From: Rostratula benghalensis
Taxonomy: Eukaryota > Chordata > Aves > Charadriiformes > Rostratulidae
NCBI GenBank assembly: GCA_013399305.1
Contig: VXAI01000090.1
Span: forward strand, 1,484,095-1,548,094
DNA: 64,000 nt
Direction: 5' to 3'
The translations under genes and the position numbers were made by a program. This document shows, piece by piece, positions 14,101-28,107 of the stretch (its first letter is position 1; every line of letters starts with the position of its first letter). The notes under the pieces are model-generated. The model ran no database searches, was not told where the DNA came from, and saw only the letters and a program-made list of their open reading frames with translations.

Positions 14101-15904
14101 AAATCTGGTGGGATGGTGCCTTTAATTAGTCTTCATGGAAGGAAGGATACTTTTAAGTAGGCAGGTGCAAACATATCCCAGTGTATTTTGTTTTTGTTTT
14201 TACGTGATCTCAACAATTTCATAAAAACTGGCTCAAAATCTAAATTTTTCCCAGGTAACCATTAAAAACTCTGGAGTTTCTTGTGAGTAAGGCCTAATTT
14301 ATTTTAATAGGCCAAGTATATGGCCTGCTGACATAGCTATTTGTAAAAGCAAATCCCAAATATTTTTACACTTCACCTGCGCCCATGTAGCATTCTCCTG
14401 TCTTCCATTTTACAAACACACACGGGCACAGGCACATACTTTCTACAGAAAGCATGCCAAAAGCCTCTTAATCCTGAATGTTCTAATGAATGTTTAAGGT
14501 TCTTTTTTTTTTGTAGCAGAAATCCTCTGTATAAGCCTTTTTGCTGTCGAATTCTGCCAAGAGCAGCTGTGGGCCAGTGCAGACTTAAATCGTGTGTTTA
14601 TTTATCATTAGTAAGAAGCCAAACAAAAATGCCTGCCAATGACTTCAGATCTATCTGTGGCCATGTGCATTCCTCAAATGCATTGCTTTGGAAGAAGAAT
14701 AAAGGCTGATGACAACCCTTCAGGGCAGAGCCTTCATCTGCAGCCTTCTGGCTTGTCTGTGAATTTCAGGTGCTGCAGTGCACTTTGGCTGCTCGCTGGT
14801 GAAAGACAGGTGAAAATGAGTGTCCTCTCAAAGTTGCCTTTGCTTGCTCCTCAAATCCTTCACCCAAGGCCTTAGCTTCAGGATTTTTTGTGCTGCTTCC
14901 CCGGTGACTGGAGGTCACATCACCAGTATAAAGCTCAGTGACTGGGTTTAACATTTCTGACAAGGAAAAAACTTTGTCTGAAGGAAAGTTTCAACCTTTG
15001 GCAATTTGTTTTCTGATGCTAATGGAGGAAGACATCTTTCCAATCTTATGCTGAAAAACACATCTGAGAAAGAGATATCTGAAAATAGCCTGGTAGCTGG
15101 AGCATTCAGTAGCTCTGTAGGAAACTTGGGGTAGGTTTCCATCTTGGCCTCTAAAAAGAGGCATATTCAAAAGCAGTTCTGTTTCTCTGTCCTGGTGTTT
15201 CCAGTAGTCAGTCCATCCTGGATTTGGAGAGCCTTCCAGATGAAAAGTGAGTAAAACCAAATATATTCTGCTAAAAGATTTTGTTTAAGCAAACTAATTT
15301 TTTATTTTTATTTTTTATGTGGAAGAAAATACTCTCATGAAAATTTCCTGGGCCGCTTCAGAACTGCAAAGAAGATGAGATTTGTTATTTATAATGGCAA
15401 TATAGGGTCAATCAAGACAATACTACATGCAACAAAAACAGTGTTTGACTTCTACTGATTAAAGGCAAGCTTTTAAATAAATGAAATTTGACCAGTACTA
15501 GTATATTTGGCAATTTTGTTCACAGATGTTTTCTGGGAAACAGAAGAAAAATAAATACTTGGTACAAGAGGGCTTTTTAGTTACTTCAAGAAATAGCTTG
15601 TTTAATTTCCTTAACTTTCTAATTTGCTCCATGCCAATTTCTGCCTACTTAACAAATAGACTGAATAGGCAGGGCAGAGGCAAAATCAGAGACTGGGGCT
15701 GTGAGACATGTAATGCATGAGGTAGCTTTTTTTCCTTTTTTTTTTTTTGTTTTCTTTTTTTTTAAATGCATGTCATTTATTACATTTGTTTTAAGAGAAC
15801 TTATCTTGTGGGCACATCTGCCCTGTTGAGTGCCTGAGCTCACCCATTGACATCTAGTCTCTTCTGTAGCAAAAACCTCAGCCTGGTAATGTTGGCAAGA
15901 CTGA
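8159..15904. other. Non-coding, no recognised element
   Basis: A long AT-rich stretch without a supportable exon. It contains a 21-bp tandem repeat at 9626-9667 and short T or A runs such as those near 15730-15765. Open frames up to about 92 codons occur on both strands, without any motif I can name. Confidence 0.5.
9626..9667. repeat. 21-bp AT-rich tandem repeat, two units
   Basis: Two 21-bp copies of an AT-rich unit, agaatctataatatatagtat and agaatccataatatatagaat, lie head to tail and differ at three positions. A partial third copy may follow. It is simple sequence with no evident function. Confidence 0.7.
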
Positions 15905-15909
15905 GATCC

Positions 15910-16290
15910 TAATGACCATTGGGTCACGAGGTTTAAGAAGGACCCCCTTACTTTTTAAACTTCTCAGAGAGGAGTCTATGTGAGGCCAGATACAATCCTA
16001 GTCCCCGAACTGGTCAATGGTTTATGTCTAAAGGATGAACAATCAGTCCCGTATATCACTTAGCTAAGATTTCAGAGTTTAGCATGCCATTAGTCACTTA
16101 TCAAGAATCTCTTGCAGCAAGGAATCTCTCAGCCTCGAGGATTAACCTTAAGCAAGTGTCCCCACTCCTGGGGAGACCCTGGCACATGGCCAGGAGAACT
16201 GCAGGAGATCTCAAAGGGCTCTCCAGTATTTATAGTGTAAAATAATTGACCTATAGTCACATTCACATGGGAACAAAATATCTAGGTCCC
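15910..16290 (-). mobile_element. Probable avian ERV (ERVL-like) LTR fragment, minus strand
   Basis: Read on the minus strand, this block has a TATA-like CTATAAATAC at 16226-16235. Downstream of it is sequence resembling the U5 and leader regions of avian ERVL-type LTRs, including the segment cognate to GGCTGAGAGATTCCTTGCTG (16113-16132 region). Its base composition differs from the AT-rich flanks. I see no internal retroviral genes beside it, so it would be a solo or truncated LTR. Edges are approximate, the family name is from memory, and no target-site duplication was identified. Confidence 0.45.
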
Positions 16291-16389
16291 CACTCCAGAC
16301 AGTGTTTTGGCTGTGTTGCCAGCCATCACCCAAAGCCTGGGCGCAACTCATCACAGCTCTCACAGATGGTTATGGCTTGAGCAAGAGCT

Positions 16390-16424
16390 GGGGCGGAGGT
16401 GGGGGAGGAAGGGGGGAAAAGGGG
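16390..16424 (+). other. Putative G-quadruplex
   Basis: Four G-tracts of 4, 5, 6 and 4 bases lie at 16390-16393, 16401-16405, 16411-16416 and 16421-16424. The intervening loops are 7, 5 and 4 bases, which fits the canonical G3+N1-7 rule on the plus strand. Since MLIP is transcribed on this strand, a quadruplex could form in the pre-mRNA as well as in DNA, if this is intronic. Confidence 0.8.
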
Positions 16425-19400
16425 AAGCACACTGACACACCTAGCAAGAGTGATTTGCTGCAACAGAAGAAGGAGTTGTATTAATCCAAATGTGCTTATT
16501 AACTGTAAATTTTCTAACTTGTTAAGACATTGGATGAAAAAGTAATACGTAAGTTACAGAGTCTTGCATGTTGAATTTCAATGAAGGATATATTTTTGAT
16601 GTCTGGTTTAATGATCACTGCTCTTGGAAATTAAACCTCTGACTAATATCTCAAAAAAACAAACTGGTAACTGAAACACTTTAAGTTTTTTAACTTTCAT
16701 GTTAACAGTTATATTATTGCATCACAGTCTTCATTTCCACCTAAATTTTCCACCTTTTTAAAATAGTGTACATAGTTATAATTGGGAACATGATGATAAC
16801 TGGTACTGCTCTATTACTAGTAATGTAAAAAATGATGTTTAATTGTCAACCAAGATATATTTATTCACTTTTTGATGCTAAGACCAAGTTCAGAAATTGC
16901 ATTCATTTTTGCTCAGTTCTCAGGTAAAATTTAACTGATTTCAAGTAACTGTCGGCAAAGAATGATCCAAAATGATAAGTCTGAAGTCTTGCAGGACTCT
17001 CTTCAATCCAGACATTTTAAAACATTGCAGTAGACAAGCAACACTCTCCCTGAATCTGGCAGCTCTCCTCTTAGGAGACTTAGGAGACTTTTGCCACTAA
17101 GGCAAAAGAAGCAAAGGTTCTTTAAAGGTCTATGGAATTTTGGAATCTAAAACTTATAGTTTGAAGCGGAGGATATGTTTCTTTAGCTGATAAAAAACAT
17201 ATAACAAGATAACTTAAGTTTAAGAACCTCTTAACATAATCAAAATGCTAAACCCCTGGACAGGATGAGTGCATCCCACCTGGCATATGTTAGTTATGTC
17301 ACTTAATGCACAACTTCAGGGTAACCAGTTCCCCCTGGTGATGAAGGTAGTTTAAAGATCTATATGGAATATGCTGGAATTACTGTCGGGGTCATCCTTG
17401 GTTGTACTGAGTTTGTTTTGGGGAAGTACAGTGTTTGAAATATTTTAAGGTGATGAAAATATTTATAAAATCTCTGAAACTGTAGTTCTGCCAACAGAAT
17501 AACTCACCTGTGTCTTTAATCTAAAGCTATGAGTATTACATCTATGCCTTCTTCCAACTACTTAGAATGAAGATGCAAGATGATAGTACAAATACGTAGG
17601 AATCAAGTACTGAATCTACATTATTTGTTACTATGTGCAAAGGTGGTTTCCATTTCATTGTCATCTGTATTCTTATACTGGGAACTGCTGAAGAAAATCG
17701 TGGTAGGACATAAGTGACAACATGCAGGTTATTGTTTGTTAAAATTGTCACCTGCCCTTTTTATAATGCCAGGATCCCTTAGATTAATTCTATCAAGATA
17801 GTGTTATTTACTCATTTTCAGCTGAAAGTCTAAAGTATTCTTTATAACATTGTCAGAGTTTTGCTTAAATTTGGAAGACCCTTCTTGAGAAGCCTGACAG
17901 TAGTAGCATACTTGGTCATGAAGCCGAACCTAAATACACACTGTGTTTTCCCACTTCTCTAGAAGTCTGCTTCAGGTGTTGTAAACTCTGCCATAACGTA
18001 AAGGTAGATAGCAAGCTGGAAATGTAGAGGAGGGTGACTGAGAGAAACCTAAGTGATAAGAGGACTGATTATGTAAGGATAACATAAAAAAAGAAGGAAA
18101 GACTCACTGGTCAGTAGATGTGTTAAATGACATTGAAATATAAAACCAAGAGCATAATGCTAGAAAAAATGAAAACCTGATTTTTAAAGGAAACATCACT
18201 TATACCTCTGTTTTGGCAGGAATACGAGTTGCAGGTCAGAAGCAGAACTTTACTCAGCTAAAGATGGCCATCTGAATGAGATAGTCCTAGTCAGGAAGAG
18301 CTGCCTGGCTGGACTCAAATGGGAGCTTTGCGAGATGCTTATGTCACCCCTATGTACAGTAACTGGAGAGGTTAAAGTTGTCCTAAGTTAAGGCTGGCAT
18401 CTGCTAATTATGTGTGTTACCTTCACCAAAACCAGCCAAATAAAGTCATGAGAATGTAGGGTATCAGGGAATATTCGGCAAAGAAGTTGCAGCTACCCAT
18501 GGACTGTCAGAATATTTTAGTACAGACAGGGTTATAGGCACTTACTCAGGACTGCACAGGAAGCTGAAGCAAAGTACAGATTTCACTTTTTAGGCTGCCC
18601 AGATTTGCTGCCTAAAGAAATTATGCTTGTTCTTGGTACAAAATGTGCAGTCTGCTGTGGAAAATTTACTCCTATTCTTTCTCCTACACTCCAAAACATT
18701 TAAGGAATGGTACATGACTGTATTTAGCGAAATAATTATGCCAGAGTGCAAAACTCAATATGGTTGGGTTTTTTTTTGATGAGACAAAGTCTAGTTTGTA
18801 AAATGACAATTCTTCACACAAACGCTTTGTTGGAAAAAATAAAAATAAAATAGCTTAATTGGAACAAGTGTAGCTATTATTCCAAGTATTGTATGAAACT
18901 GACCCTGGCACTGGTAAATATGCAGTATTCTTGATATCTGGGATAGCTCAAATTATATGTTTAAAGACAGCTGCTTTTTAATGATTAGAGAAGAAAACAA
19001 GATCCTACCTCTGTCATCCTGCCCTCCTCTGAACGTGCAGAAGAAGCCAACGGCCCTTCAGCTTTACCTTTTTGTTTGTTAGTAGCTGAGTGCCAGAATA
19101 ATTACTCTTTGTAGCCAGCATTCTTTTGGACCCACACAGACCTATTCAGAAAACAGCTCATTAAAAGGACCTCTGAAAATCCTTGCTGAGGAGGGGAAAA
19201 TATGTCCTCTTTAGTTTTATCGTGCATGTTTTTTCACTGCTTTTTTATTTATCTCCCAACGGTGCTTTACATGCTACAGACATCAGCCTGGGGAAAGAGG
19301 CATCTGAATTACCAGCCCACTGAGTTTTATTAACAGAGGACAGGTAAGAATGCTTGTAGCTGTGCTAGTATTGATTATTCAATAAATCCCTTGAGCAAAT

Positions 19401-22400
19401 GACTTCTGATGGGAAGGCTATTGCTGATTATACAGGATAAAATAATTCTTCCCTTAATGATTAAAATATCATCTTACCTCCTCCGGTGGTTGGTTAAAAA
19501 GCTGCAAACTTAGTGTCTGATATTTCCAATATATTCAATGTATCCCCAATGTAGTCTTTTCTCTTGCTTATGGAAAGGAGCTAAGGGATCTGGGCTAGCT
19601 GATATTATAAGACTTTCACTGCTGTCTGCCGGGGTGGCAGCAGATAATCAGAAATCTTCAGTCTGGTCATATGAGAGTAGATAAAGACAAAGGTTTTAAT
19701 CTGCACTTCCTGAAATCTATGAAAACATTCTGATTGATCAAAGCCCTGATAAACACAGATGCCAGATGACTTTATGCATCTTGAAAATCATATTAAAGAG
19801 TGTACCGTGATCAATTAGTGAGAGAACTCTAAAATGTGAAAGATGTGCTATTAATCTGTCATTGATATGTGGTTGCTAGGTGCATAGCCTTTGAAAATTT
19901 AAGTTGTACAGGTCTATGTCTTTCTTTATATCTTTGGATCCCTGCTTCAAAAATGTATCTCCTTATCAAGACAAATATCCAGACATAAGACGTATCAGTT
20001 TGGGAAAGGAGGTATCTATTGATAATACCATGCTTCAGAAATTTAAAATAAATAAGCCCAAAAGTTTTATAATAATATAATGGACGAGTCTGAACACCGG
20101 TGACAGCTTGATAGAATCTGGACTGCCAAGAGCAAATCACCCTTTTTTTTCCCCCTGTCAGATCAATTATTTTTAAAGGAAAAGTTACTTTCCAATTAAA
20201 CCAAACTCAAGGGAAATGTTTTAACACTCAAAACCTCCTACTTTTTACAGTCTTCAAGAATGAAAACATCTTTTAAAAGCTAATCTGAAAAAGTCATAAA
20301 ATTTAAATGTACTTTTAACAGAATTTAGCCGAGAACAGACAGAAGTAATAAAAGAGGGAAATTAGAGTAAAAAGAAACTTTTAGGGAACCAGAGAGAATG
20401 AAAATGAATGAGGAGACTGCTGTCTGGAGAGCATATGCATAGGATACCTACAGCATATGCATGAGTAACCGCATCTCTCTGCTTTATGGTGTTTTAGTGA
20501 GAGCAGGTGGAGCTGGTCAGTTGTATCTGGGGGCAGCAGGTAACGTCAAGAGCTATTAACCTGGGGCAGAGAGAATGGGCACATTCAAGTCACTCAGAAG
20601 TAGCTGAAGTCTCTATGTGGGGAGAGGCCTTCCAGTGTTTGAAACTGTCTTGTATTGTCACCTGGAAAGAGGCAGGTTTTTTTTGCTGAAAACGCTGGAA
20701 GTGAGAATGAATGTGAGCCTGAACTTGTGGTCCTTCAGGTTAGAGGAGAAATTTTTTTTAAAGTACTGCAATACTAGGTGGCAGTGGTATAAAGGGCTAT
20801 CGTATGGTTGTTCATTTCTTGCTATCAGGCACGGATGATAGGGGTGTTCACACTCCATATTGAAGTGTTTTGAACAGAGTTGTACCTGGGGAAACACAGA
20901 GAGTTGGCCAGTGCTGTTGTGTATGCGAAAATACTGCTAAAGTGCTGTTGCTAACAGTGCAGTGAAGCACTGAGAGCCCCGACATCCAGCACACCCTCAT
21001 CAGAGTCCATGAGTGATTTCACACCTGACTGTTAACCTGGAGCTGTTTAAAGCATAACTCAGCTGCTAAAGTGAGGCTGTGCCAATCCTCCTTCAGTTGT
21101 GTGTAAGCAAAGCAGGAAGGCAGCTCTCCAAAAATTAGCAGAAAATTTGCACAGGTGAGAAATGCTCAACCATATCTGCTGCATCCAAACCACTACCACC
21201 CCTCAAGAGTGCAGTGAAGGACCAGGTACCTTGTGCAACTTATGTGAGGCAGAGAAAGACACACAGAGATGCAAAACTTTGTAGTTAATCTAATTGAAGC
21301 ATTAGCAGTCTCATCACAGATTTATAATGTTGTTAATTCCCTTTTCCCTGGCAAGGGGTCAAGTTAGAGGAGGCACTCATCACAAGCAATATTTATCAGA
21401 ACACTTTTTATTAGCCAAGCTATTATCATTAATAGAATGAGGCTGTTCTTAATAGCAGCAGATAACTATTCACATGGTGCATTTATTTACTCATGCAGGT
21501 CTCTCATACATTCATGCTCTAATTCATAGCGACCCAGCTGGGGCCACAGCTGGGAGGACAACTCTTTATGCAGAAGCAGAAAGTTCCACTGCTATACATT
21601 TGGCTTCTAGGTGAATGGTCACAAAGTTATCTTAGAGGCTTCTTGTTTCTTTGCATGTATAATCTTGCAGCACTTGTCCATGTACAGCTGCTATGGCCTT
21701 ATTGGATGGGGGTCAATTTGTTTACTGCAGATGTCAGTGTGTCCTGGTGGCCTTCAGGCAGATTGGGCTGCCTCTTGGTATTCTGAATTTATAATTTCTT
21801 GTGTATTCAAATGCGCCACTAATCGCCTGAGTTTAAAAGTTTAAAAATACTTTCATGTATTACCTCTCATATTTACCCTCTCTTCAATAAATTTATTCTT
21901 TTAGCACCTCCTTATTGCACCATTCACACAAATGCATACAAATTCACATGCACATAGGTCTTACATGATGATCACTAGACCAGGTACAGTGATTCTCATT
22001 CCTAAATGATCAATTATTACAGCTCATTCTTAAGTATTATGCAGATAAAACTGACCTAGACAAACTTTCCTATTTCTACCACTTCCTTTTTTAATATGCA
22101 TTGTTATGGAAGCTGCCAGCATCTCCAATTTTTTGCAAGAAGGTGTATGATGTTGATGGTGGGGGCTTATTTCCCCTGCACTTTTAGCCCACTTTAAGTT
22201 ATTTTTCTATATTTATTAACAGTTCACTTGTTTTTTTCCTCATTGGCTAGCAAATTCGTCGTTATATCCAAACTCTATGATGTTTGATATGTTTTACATA
22301 TGCTCGATGTGTTATCCTTAATACTAGTATACAAGGTTGCATTCCTGTAGTGAGTAATAAAAGGATTATTCATGATTTGTGTTTGTATCCCTAGGATCCC

Positions 22401-25400
22401 TCTCCTATACTGACACTTTCAAGACTTCTGCTATTATCTTGTGCTTGTAGTTAAAAACTCTTGGTTTTCTTCAGCAGCCTTCAAGCTATGGTTTTCTGAT
22501 AACATGGCGTATGCTTTATCACCACATATACATCCCTTTTCTGGAGCCACTCAATCATTAGTTCACTGCGCAAAAATAATGGACCATTAGAAGGCACATG
22601 CAGGGATACGGGGATATGGACAGACAAAGATGCGATACTGGGCTCCACCTGCTCCCAAAATGTATTGCTTGCAACACTGGTGTGCTACTAAACTCACTTT
22701 GTAGTGCATCTTTGATAAGAGAACTGCTTAGGTGCTCATCTGTGGTGGAAACACCATGTGGGCTTGATCCTCCTGCAGTGTTGAGGGCAGGACTGGCAGC
22801 GCTCGGTGGTGTGGTGTGGTGAGGAAACTCGCCATGTGTGAACCTCAGCTCTGTGACGAGGGAGCAGGTGTGGCTGAAATCACTCTGGTCCTCAATTGCT
22901 TTGACATCTCAGGACACCAAAGGGCAAATGGCTGGTGTGAGCTACTGCAAAACTGAAGTTCCTTGCTAGCATCATCCCACAAGGCTAATCTCTCAGCTGT
23001 GACAGATTTAAGTAAGGATTTATTTCTACACCTGCTTACTGATAGGTGCAGCTTTTGGGAAAAGAAAATGAGGGGAATTATATCATACACATTAATTAGA
23101 CTGTGCACCAAGACTGCTGTGAGGCTGACAGCAGTATTCTAGGACTCTCGTGCAGAGCTGAATTTGCAAGAAATACAGAAAAAATAATAAATTCAAGTTA
23201 TTTTTCAGTTTCTCACTGAATAATTGAGGTGGAGCTGTTCAAAAAAAGGACTAGAAGAGTGGGATCCATTGTTGGATGTTGCTGCTGTTATGTGACTAAG
23301 CAGTTTGCGTCCTTTTTGTTGGGCAGAAGTGTCATGACATTTTACAAGCACATATTATGTCTGTCAGTGTATGTGAATGCCTCTGTGTACGGATACTCTG
23401 CATACAAACTTGTAAGTCCCATGACCTTGTAGGGACCTAAGTTTAGGTGCAGATATTTTCACGTATCTACAGGCACCAGAACTTGGTCTGAAGTCTCCTG
23501 TTTTCCAGAGAGCTTTCTGGCTGCTAGTGTATTAGAGAAGCGGTCTGTATGCATGCTAGACAGCACCAGTTGTTATTTTGATTCTTCAAATTTTCTTTTG
23601 CAATAGACCTTCAAACTTTTTCAGTCTACTTTTGACAGTCCTTAATGTCCTTGAGTCCTTCTATGCAAGACCAGATGGCAAGCCTGGCCATACTACAAAA
23701 ACAACCCTTTGCAAAATCAGAAGCGACATTTCTGGTTATTTTTTGATTGATCCACACAGGAAAAAGAATGCAGGATAGACAGAAGGAAATGGTCACTACC
23801 TGCTGAGGGAGTAGCTGGAGGCAATCTGGGTGTAAGACTGCGTAGCTGGAGGTTTGTGCATGGGTGATGGACTAGAGCAGCTTGAGATGCTACAACAGAG
23901 GAGTTTTTAGCTTGGACGTTGTTTCCTAGGAGATTTTGGAGACTGGAGCAAAGAAGGGCTTTAAGGGTGTCAGTGATCCTAAAATATGATTGAGAGATCC
24001 AGGTCACCTTAGGGTGAACACTGATGTTTTATGATCATTTAGTCAAACCATATTCAATTAAATAATTAAACATAACAGGCGAGGTATTTTATTCCCTCTT
24101 TGCAAAGGAGGAAATGAAAGGTTACCTATACTTAATTTTCACTGTGCTTAGCTGCATATGTGTAGACTGGTATGAAAGAGCAATTAGAGTTATATAAAGT
24201 CTTCTGGGCTGAAGAGCTAATTGAAATTATTGTTGAAAAGAAACACTTCAGCTGAATGAGCTCTTGCATTTTAAATAATAGATTACAACTTTGTACTATT
24301 AGTCGTTTGCTCTTTCTAGTGCTTTATACCCATTAACTTTCAAAAGATGTCTGTGTGTGTGCATTTTAGTTTGTGCTGCTGTACTGAAAGAAGCAAAAAT
24401 GATTTGCTGAAGGTGATACAATGAGCACGTCACAGAGCCAGGCAAATAGCTTGTGGAAGTTCCTGGACCACAGCTGTTGGTGGCAATTTTGGCACAAACT
24501 TCAGCTGGGCTGTAATTTCATCCTGGACTTTTGGAGTGGATTTAGCTTTTTTCCCCCAGAAGTTTCACAGATATAAAGTTGGTGTTCAGATGATCATCTG
24601 CTGCTGTTTATAAAAGGTTTTAGATAAACCAGAGCTATTATTACACAATAATCAGCTAATCCATATTAGGTTACAGTGATAGCTATAGTAAGTCAGGATG
24701 TGGAGATACGCTGAAGACCCCTACATTTCAGTAACTGATCATTTAATCCATAGTAGACTAGCCTTGTTCTCTATCTTAAGGAGGAAACAATGTCTCTTCT
24801 GTGGCTTGACTTTAGTTTGAACACAGAAAAGGAGTTTAAGGAGAGGTTACCTGACCCAGGCTGTGTTTTCAGATGGTCCCCCTCCTTGGGTGGCTGAAGA
24901 GCTTTAGCTCAGCTCTTGCTCTGTGTTAGAGCTATATTTATCACACAGGAATTATGGGCATGTGAATGTGTGCTCTGGCCAAAACAGCTCATCAATCATC
25001 ATGTTTCTATGGTATGATGTGCACGCTTGTTATTACTTATGCATATATTTCCTTTTCAGTCCATTACACAAACAAATAAGCAGCCTCAAAAGGAAGTACT
25101 TGATATTTCAAGAGTGAGGTTTTCTCAGGGTGTCGTTTTATTAGCGAAATTGCTTACATTAGCAAATCAGTGGAAGAAGTGGTAATGTGAACCAGCATAT
25201 TCAATTTCACTTTAGCAATCTGTATTCCAGAAGGAAATCCTGGGAAGCGATCACTGACAATGGGACCTCAATTTAAATTACAAACCAGGCAGTATGCTGA
25301 ATGCGTATAGAGCATTTGAGAAATTCAATAGAAGTGTTCATTTGTCTTCATAAGGTAACTGAGATAATGAAAATGTGCTCTTCAGGTAAGGACTGTAGAG

Positions 25401-27243
25401 GCTGTGGTAATAAAAACAATAATTAATATAATTTAAGTTACTATCCCTGGGGCAGTTGTAAATTGATAGTATTAATTATTCAACAAACCTTTTTGTAAAT
25501 TCATGTCATAAGAAGTAATGGAAATTATCTAGAATATTTTTTTGATTTTTCAAATTTTCTTTTGAATAGAAAAATTGCTGTTGAATATATACAGCAATGT
25601 ATTATGCAGCAGCCTATAGCTCCCCCAAAGGGTATTCAAAAGTTATTAATATTAAACTCTATAATTTATATTCTTCAAAGAACTAAGTAACATAAAAGGA
25701 TGCAATTAAAAACAATACATTATTTCATTGTGCATAAAGTTGATGACATAATATAAACCAAAATTCATTAGTATTAACTTGAATAGATGTCTCATATGGT
25801 ATTTTACTGCCAACGTAACTCTATTGATTCAAATAAATTACAGCAGAAGGGAATGTATGGCATTGAATTCCTTCTGCTGTTACAGAGAAAAGATCATAAA
25901 CTGAGAGAAAGTTTCATATATATATTTATATATATTCGAATTTGAAGATTATTTCACTATTAGAGGAGTGTATGAAAAAAGGTGCAAAGATTATTTCTAC
26001 CTTAAAAAAAAGAGTGGATAATGATTTCTTCTGATTCACATTGCCCAATTAAATTTTAAATTTTAAAATATCAAAATATTTTTACTTATTTTTTGAAATC
26101 TGTAAAACTAAACCAACCACTTAAAGGATATTTCTAAGCAAGAGTTTCTTCTCTTTTGTTTTCTTTGGGGGAAACATTTGGGTTTTCTAAACACTTTTGT
26201 ATTATTTGCTCATTATCTAGGTTTCTATGATGCAACCTAGATTGCATGACCAGTTTCACCTGCCAGAAGTTTCCCACTTGCTATGAGTAAACCTAAGTGG
26301 AAGCATTTCTCTACACCACCTCATACAGTATCTGACCACTTAAAATTTTCTGAAATGCAGTAATTCTGTGTGTTGGTTTATAGTTTCTAAACTCCAGGCA
26401 AAATAAAATATACTAAGGGGAATATAAATAATATCATGCTTTAATGGCATCTTCCACTTGAAGAAATATTCTAACTTGCACATCTTTGTATGTCTTTCCA
26501 GTCTTAATTTTAGCTTGCAAGCAATTTTGATGGTTATTTCCACAATGTGTTTAGTCCAAATAGAGCAAGGTTTTCTTTTCTTCACAGATTCTTTAATTTT
26601 TCCACCAATTGGAAGAGCAGGGAAAGACAACAATACAGAATCAGGTACTGGCAGTATCTTTCCATTACTATGCAATGGTCTGGAGCCTCATACTTGGCTT
26701 TTTGTTAATATTTCCTCATTACAAATATGGAGATAAAGAACTGGGATTTTAGCAATACTAACATGTTTGATTGGAACTTTCTATTAATCTCCTTGTGGGA
26801 AGCTTGCTATTTGCACACTTCTCTTTCTCTCTTCCTTTTTCTTTTATAAGGAACATTTTGTGTTCTTACACAAGAATACTCACTGGTACGAAAGAACTGA
26901 TGTTAAGTGTCACACAAGAGCATGACAAGAGGGTGAGGTGAAGGGGGAAAAATGTTAATAAAAATGACCGAGGTAGCCAGACTCACTAACAGCATTTCCC
27001 ACTAGAGAATATGAAAGCACTGCCACAGACCTGCAGGAAAACAAAGGCCAACTCTAGCTGGTATCAGTGGAGACCCAGGTGCTGTTTAAGATTGTAATTG
27101 AGAACGTCAGCTGTACAGAAATCACTAATGTCAATATGATGTGTGCTCCTGCCTTTGTACAGGTAATCCTACTTCTTCAAGAGCACCTTTGGGTACAGCA
27201 GGTGCTTGGGTAGCAGTGGCTGCATCTCTGGCTGCATTGCACA
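16425..27243. other. Non-coding, no recognised element
   Basis: About 10.8 kb of AT-rich DNA in which I find no exon with splice sites and recognisable product, no RNA gene and no clear transposon. Small open frames up to about 111 codons (for example near 26340-26675 on the minus strand) look random: they have overlapping frames on the other strand and no motif. Confidence 0.5.
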
Positions 27244-27605
27244 GGATATTTAAGGCAAAGGGGCCCAAGATAGTTGGTTAGCATTCAAGGACTGCTTCTT
27301 CCAAGCTCAAGATCAGACCATCCCAACAGGCTGGGATGAAAGGGAGCTAGGTGACCTGCATGGTTAAACATGGAACTGCTGGGCAAATTCAAGTGGAAGA
27401 GGAGAGTCTACAGATCACGGAAGGAGGAGCTGGCCACTTGGGAGGAATATAAGACTGTTGTCAGAGGATGTAGGGATGCGACTGGGAAAGCTAAGGCTTC
27501 TTCAAATACGCTGTAGATAAACTAGCTCTAGAGGCAATGTGGGCCCACTGATGAATGAGGTGGGTTCCCTGGTGACAGAAGATACAGAAAAGGCAGAATT
27601 ACTGA

Positions 27606-28107
27606 ATGATTTCTTTGTCTCTCTATACTGCCGGAGGCTGGCTGGAGAAGCCCCATACCCCTGAGGCCCCAGAGGAAGTCAGGGTAAAGGAGGAATTTGT
27701 CTCAGTTGGTGAGGACTGGGTCAAGGACCAGTTAAACAATCTAGACATCCATAAATCTATGGGTCCTGATGGGATGCCCCATGGGAGCTGGCGGAATTCA
27801 TTGCTAGGCCACTCTCCATCATCTTTGGTAAGTCGGGGGGAATGGGAGAGGAGAGGTGCCTGAGGACTGGAGGAAAGCAAATGTCACTTCAGTCTTCAAA
27901 AAGAGTGAGAAGGAGGACCTGGGTAACTATAGTCCGGTCAGCCTCACCTCCATCCCTGGAAAGGTGATGGAACAACTTATTCTTGGCATTGTCTCTAGGG
28001 ATATAAAGGATAAGAAGGTCATAAGAGGCAGTCAACATGCTTCAGCAAGGTGAAGTCATGCTTAACCAACCTGGTAGCCTTTTATGAAGATATAACCAGG
28101 TAGACAG
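27606..28107 (+). pseudogene. CR1 ORF2 N-terminal RT segment, frameshifted
   Basis: Frames at 27606-27863 and 27856-28053 carry the beginning of the CR1 reverse transcriptase domain: LDIHKSMGPDGMPHG, then PEDWRKANVTSVFKKSEKED and LGNYSPVSLTSIPGKVMEQL. These match RT motifs ahead of the palm. The frame shifts near 27856 and again before 28108, so no continuous polymerase can be made. Confidence 0.85.

Noticed and set aside
26340..26736. Overlapping plus- and minus-strand frames of 92 and 111 codons
   Set aside because: Mutual shadows in AT-rich DNA, without motifs or splice context.
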